Shown one piece after another: positions 30,200-33,264 of a DNA stretch of 33,264 bases; the stretch's first letter is position 1, and every line of letters starts with the position of its first letter. The position numbers were made by a program, and so were the translations under genes. The DNA comes from a virus, in IMG/VR virus record IMGVR_UViG_3300009180_000124, positions 1 to 33,264 of that record; one strand, given 5' to 3'. The notes under the pieces were generated by a model. The model saw only the letters and a list, made by a program, of their open reading frames with translations. It did not search any database and was not told the origin of the DNA.

Positions 30200-31071
30200 T
30201 ATTTTTCCTTTATGTATTGTTGATACTGGCTACAGAACGGCGCTACCTGGCAGAAGTTGGAGCATCGAGTACGATCACCTTCTCTGACTTCTAGCGTATA
30301 TCCTTTCCCAGCTTTTTCTAATGCATCTTCAGCCTCTTCTAAAACTCCGTGGACTGATTTAGCTCTTGAAGCACCTTCTTTTTTTACCGCATAAGTTGTT
30401 GGTTTCTCCCACATTTCTGCTGGAGTACATAATGGTAATTCTTCTTTTGCATCTGTTGCAAATAATCCCTCAGAATGAATGTGAATTCTGTTGCGAATAA
30501 ACGTCTCACGTTCTTCTAATGACCATAGCTTAACATCAATAACTACTACTTGGGATTGTGGATAACCCTGACGAGTCTTTGCCTCACGACGGCTCCAGTC
30601 ACGAATGATGGCCACAATAGCCAGCTTAGTAATGGGCGCTTGTTTAAGCTTTTCTACCAGCCATGCATAGATATTTAGTTGCTCTTCCCACTCCTTCTTC
30701 TCATTCATTACAGACCAGACGCTGACATTTTTGTAATCGTTGATCTCAATGCCATCTTCCTGGACAATCTGAAGGTCAATAGCGCCAGAGATATGCCAGC
30801 CATCTAGTTCGGCGTGTAGGCGTTGTTCTACTACATGGTTAGCATCAGCGCCCTGCTCCAATACGCCGTGTATAGCAGTGCCATATACCGAATAAATCAT
30901 ATCTGCTACATCAACTTCAATGTCATCGTAATGCGCATTGGTAAGTTGAACTATGCGAGGGCTATTCAATAGACCGGTAGCAGATATATGTGCCTTACCC
31001 TTTGTGTATGTTGGTCGTTGGACTACATTCACAAATGTCTGTGGTAAATTAAATTTATTTGTAATCTTCAC
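30199..31071 (-). CDS. PD-(D/E)XK exonuclease, RecB/Cas4-like with Fe-S cysteines
   Basis: A 290-residue protein starting with GTG. Core motifs: YGTAIHGVLEQG (H68), SGAIDL (D99), IEINDYKN (D112-Y-K114, the D/E-x-K element) and QLNIYAWL (Q131...Y135), all typical of RecB-family nucleases. Four cysteines, C215 plus C270-x3-C274-x5-C280, are placed as in AddB/Cas4 enzymes, which hold a [4Fe-4S] cluster. Its probable job is resecting DNA ends to supply single strands to the ERF-like protein. The start overlaps the upstream small gene by about 17 bases. Confidence 0.85.
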   Translation of the reverse strand: MKITNKFNLPQTFVNVVQRPTYTKGKAHISATGLLNSPRIVQLTNAHYDDIEVDVADMIYSVYGTAIHGVLEQGADANHVVEQRLHAELDGWHISGAIDLQIVQEDGIEINDYKNVSVWSVMNEKKEWEEQLNIYAWLVEKLKQAPITKLAIVAIIRDWSRREAKTRQGYPQSQVVVIDVKLWSLEERETFIRNRIHIHSEGLFATDAKEELPLCTPAEMWEKPTTYAVKKEGASRAKSVHGVLEEAEDALEKAGKGYTLEVREGDRTRCSNFCQVAPFCSQYQQYIKEK

Positions 31072-31231
31072 TTTTTAGCCAGTTCTTTAGTAGGATGAGT
31101 TCAACGATCATGTCTTCTACAACTATGACTGATTCTTTTTGTTTTCTTTTTAATAACAATTCATACAACTGCTTAGATCTACGGTTTAGGTGAATCAATT
31201 TATCTGAATAGTCAATCATCTTATCTTCCAT
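31055..31231 (-). CDS. 58-residue helical protein, function unknown
   Basis: Start chosen at the ATG at 31231 (MEDKMIDYSDKLIHLNRRSK), behind AAGGA about eleven bases upstream and just inside the end of the preceding gene. The longer frame up to 31339 would run through that gene's coding region. The product is charged and helical (LYELLLKRKQKESVIVVEDM, LLKNWLKSED), possibly a coiled coil or small regulator. It overlaps the nuclease start by 17 bases. Confidence 0.6.
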   Translation of the reverse strand: MEDKMIDYSDKLIHLNRRSKQLYELLLKRKQKESVIVVEDMIVELILLKNWLKSEDYK

Positions 31232-31568
31232 ATGGGGTATATCCTTGTCTGTTTCCGTTGTTGTCGCAATAGTTTTTTGTTCCGCTAGGGCTAATTGTTT
31301 CATATCCTGTACGGTTCCCGCTATTATCGTAAACCCCACCTCTTGAATTTGGATTTAACGCGCTGTTATCCCAATTCTGCGGAGAATTTTTCCAGTTTTG
31401 CGAGCTGTTGTTGTAGTTCATTTCACTGTTCTTCCAGTTCATGGGGCTGTTATCCCATGCGTTCTGGGCGCAAGCTGGCTTAGTAACAGCCATAAGCAAT
31501 ATCCCAAAAATAGAACCAATAATAGTAACTACTGCTCCATGCCAATAACCTTTTGCATATTCTTTCAT
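31221..31568 (-). CDS. membrane/secreted protein with NW heptad repeats
   Basis: A 115-residue protein starting at the ATG at 31568 (AAGGA six bases upstream, immediately after the previous stop). Residues ~11-28 are hydrophobic (GAVVTIIGSIFGILLMAV) and precede ACAQN, a plausible signal-peptidase site. Residues 37-71 are five heptads of the type N-(W/Y)-x-N-S-x-x (AWDNSPM, NWKNSEM, NYNNSSQ, NWKNSPQ, NWDNSAL). Two copies of DN(S/N)GNR(T/Q)GY follow at 80-89 and 101-110. NW-repeat proteins of this kind recur in environmental phages; their role is unknown. Likely periplasmic or envelope-exposed during infection. Confidence 0.75.
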   Translation of the reverse strand: MKEYAKGYWHGAVVTIIGSIFGILLMAVTKPACAQNAWDNSPMNWKNSEMNYNNSSQNWKNSPQNWDNSALNPNSRGGVYDNSGNRTGYETISPSGTKNYCDNNGNRQGYTPYGR

Positions 31569-31569
31569 A

Positions 31570-32319
31570 TTAAATCCTTGGTAATTTTCCATTAAACAAG
31601 TAAGCGCCACAATGAGTTAAGTTCACCCACGGGGCAGCCCAAACCGTAAACCCTTCCTGGCGAGCAATTTTGCAAAAATGATAATCCTCAGATAAAAGTC
31701 GATTAGACTGCTCGTCAATGCTAGTAACAAAAAACTCATCCATTACCTTTGGCTCTGTTTTTCCTTGCTCCACCATAGTTACCATGTCGCTTGTGTATGT
31801 TGGAACTTTACCTTGAAGATCTTCAAACACTTTACGCTGTATCAACATGAAGCCCGTACCACCATTTGAAATCTGCATTGGTTGATTAACATATCCAGTA
31901 GCCTCCTTTTCATCATCCACCGAATTAAACACAAATGCGCCTGTATAGTTTGACAACTTTTCCATTGGAACTCCCTGCTGTACTGCCGCATGAATCAACG
32001 GCCAATTTATCTCTTTTTTGGGATAAATGCCGCAGATAATATCTCGGCTAGCAGAAACCATCATTAAAATATCTATTGGGCTAAAACCAATATCCGAATC
32101 AATAAACATTAAATGTGTGCAATCAGACTCCAAAAAGTCATATGCTAAAGTATTCCTAGCTCGTGTGATGAGCGACTCGTTCATTAAATAGCTAAACTGA
32201 AACGGCACTTCATATTCTGCGAATGTATGAACCAAGTTAATCATTCCAAGTGTGTATGGGGCGTGGCACATACCGCCGTACATTGGTGTAGCTACAAATA
32301 TTTTTACTGGGCCTTCCAT
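31570..32319 (-). CDS. GT-A-type glycosyltransferase
   Basis: A 249-residue protein with KIFVATPMYGGMCHAPYTLG at the N-terminus, LITRARNTLAYDFLES, and CTHLMFIDSDIGF carrying the D74-S-D76 metal/nucleotide-sugar motif; ISNGGTGFMLIQRKVF and SEDYHFCKIARQEGF are typical acceptor-side elements. AAAGGAG precedes the ATG. It forms a pair with the next upstream glycosyltransferase. Possible acceptors are host surface glycans, phage DNA bases or virion proteins; the sequence does not decide. Confidence 0.83.
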   Translation of the reverse strand: MEGPVKIFVATPMYGGMCHAPYTLGMINLVHTFAEYEVPFQFSYLMNESLITRARNTLAYDFLESDCTHLMFIDSDIGFSPIDILMMVSASRDIICGIYPKKEINWPLIHAAVQQGVPMEKLSNYTGAFVFNSVDDEKEATGYVNQPMQISNGGTGFMLIQRKVFEDLQGKVPTYTSDMVTMVEQGKTEPKVMDEFFVTSIDEQSNRLLSEDYHFCKIARQEGFTVWAAPWVNLTHCGAYLFNGKLPRI

Positions 32320-32321
32320 TG

Positions 32322-33062
32322 TTACTCCTTTGTTGTTAATTGTTTACGCCATGGCAGGGATTTGTATCCCCTTTCCATGATTGTGTTGCCCTTTAAAAAA
32401 AATGCTCTTTGTCCCAAGCGAGATATCCGGTAATTAACCGTGTATTCGCCAGTACCAGCAAATTTAGTAAACTTCTGACTAGAATAGGCATATAAAAGCC
32501 TATCAGCAATATGAGTGTCATATAAAACATGGCTACATTTGACAAGAACTTCAGTCTTAAAGCAATAGCAATTCATATCTACAAACCTAAGCATATGGTC
32601 GTGATATGTGGGCGTTACACCAAGACTTTCGCAGTCATCATTACAAATAAATCCGCCAATTGGATCCACCACTTTTCGCAATGAATAACACCAATCAAGG
32701 TTATTGTCTTCAATCGTCTTAATCATAACTTCAATATGAGTAGGTTCAAACCAATTATCTTCGTCTAAGAATAGAGTGTAGTCTTGACTTACAAGATAAG
32801 GCATGGCAGCGTACACGCGGTGTCCATTAAAGAATCCAGGCAACGGTTTATCAAAAAACCATCGCGCTGGTCGTCCAGTATTTTCAGGCAGAATAATTAG
32901 CTTTTGACGGTGCAACTGTCGTTTAATCATTTCTCCCACTTTCATAGCGTGTTCTGTACCGTCCACCACGATCCAATGGTCTGCATCCTGACATCTGACG
33001 CTTTCCATAGCTTGCTCTAAAAACTTTGTCCCTACGGTTGGGGTTATTACAACTGCTGACAT
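32322..33062 (-). CDS. GT-A / family 2-like glycosyltransferase
   Basis: 246 residues from the ATG at 33062, preceded by ATAGGATAAAT; an ATG six codons earlier lies inside the preceding gene. MSAVVITPTVGTKFLEQAME is the usual first strand-helix, IVVDG follows, and YTLFLDEDNWFEP carries the D100-E-D102 motif. DNNLDWCYSLRKVVD and NCYCFKTEVL belong to the second half. Three bases separate it from the upstream membrane-protein stop. It probably works with the neighbouring transferase on the same glycan. Confidence 0.83.
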   Translation of the reverse strand: MSAVVITPTVGTKFLEQAMESVRCQDADHWIVVDGTEHAMKVGEMIKRQLHRQKLIILPENTGRPARWFFDKPLPGFFNGHRVYAAMPYLVSQDYTLFLDEDNWFEPTHIEVMIKTIEDNNLDWCYSLRKVVDPIGGFICNDDCESLGVTPTYHDHMLRFVDMNCYCFKTEVLVKCSHVLYDTHIADRLLYAYSSQKFTKFAGTGEYTVNYRISRLGQRAFFLKGNTIMERGYKSLPWRKQLTTKE

Positions 33063-33064
33063 AT

Positions 33065-33264
33065 TTATCCTATCGTCCAATGTGCTAAGCCAATGAAATA
33101 CATCGCTACTGCTACTGCCTCAACTAATAGCAATGGGGCGTCCTGTTGTAGAAAGCCAGCAAAAGTCCACAAAGCACTCCCTATCATTCCAAATACAAGA
33201 TTTAATGGGTAGATATTAAAACTTGTTAAAGCAATTCCTATAAGGCAAAAAATCGTTCCTGACC
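33065..33264 (-). CDS. small membrane protein (5' end outside window)
   Basis: The frame is open from the window edge to a TAA at 33065-33067, giving 65 visible residues: SGTIFCLIGIALTSFNIYPL, then NLVFGMIGSALWTFAGFLQQ and LLLVEAVAVAMYFIGLAHWTIG. Three hydrophobic segments fit a small multi-pass membrane protein of a type common in phage early regions. The downstream glycosyltransferase uses the AGGA in its last codons as ribosome site. Any link to glycan transport is speculative. Confidence 0.65.
   Translation of the reverse strand, partial: SGTIFCLIGIALTSFNIYPLNLVFGMIGSALWTFAGFLQQDAPLLLVEAVAVAMYFIGLAHWTIG

Overview
The window is a contiguous piece of a tailed double-stranded DNA phage (Caudoviricetes). 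Genes are packed end to end with ATGA or TAATG stop/start overlaps, and there are no rRNA, tRNA, CRISPR or insertion-sequence signatures. The host is probably a Gram-negative bacterium: there is a holin, a spanin-like protein and a GH19 endolysin, and two early proteins carry export signals. The DNA is AT-leaning, and the gene set resembles freshwater or marine environmental phages, but the host genus cannot be read from the sequence. No integrase or lysogeny repressor is visible. The internal (ejection) proteins suggest podovirus-like morphology; this is inference.

Plus strand, 1-26760, late genes. Positions 1-6721 hold tail-fibre or receptor-binding genes: two tandem paralogous fibres with YadA-like glycine repeats, a small protein, a protein built of ten exact 20-residue repeats, and another fibre-like protein. 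Positions 6730-10673 hold an unusual cassette: a radical SAM/SPASM enzyme, a virion-like protein with a dense Asn-Cys segment and a C-terminal membrane helix, a 100-residue protein of unknown function, and two putative Fe(II)/2-oxoglutarate hydroxylases of the aspartyl/asparaginyl beta-hydroxylase type. The cassette runs without a break into the lysis genes (10670-11846: holin, spanin, GH19 endolysin). Positions 11855-25354 hold structural and ejection proteins: a conserved structural protein, a tail-collar protein, Gly/Ala/Gln-rich internal proteins, a small GNAT, a lytic transglycosylase protein and a 1719-residue polyvalent-like protein with an HEAIH zinc-protease motif. The arm ends with a metallophosphoesterase and a SprT-like metalloprotease.

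Minus strand, 33264-26757, probably early genes. In transcription order these are a membrane protein cut by the window edge, two GT-A-type glycosyltransferases, a membrane/secreted protein with NW heptad repeats, a small protein, a RecB/Cas4-like nuclease, small proteins including DUF3310, an ERF-family single-strand annealing protein, a run of small phage proteins (one AT-hook-like, one with a signal peptide), a winged-helix protein and a YbcO-like HNH nuclease. The two arms converge with their stop codons overlapping.

The main candidate for a new system is the 6730-10673 cassette. I propose that the radical SAM enzyme and the two hydroxylases modify the Cys/Asn-rich segment of the neighbouring virion-like protein, a RiPP-like maturation of a phage structural or lysis-timed protein. 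The enzyme families are supported by motifs. The substrate assignment is inferred from adjacency, translational coupling and residue composition.
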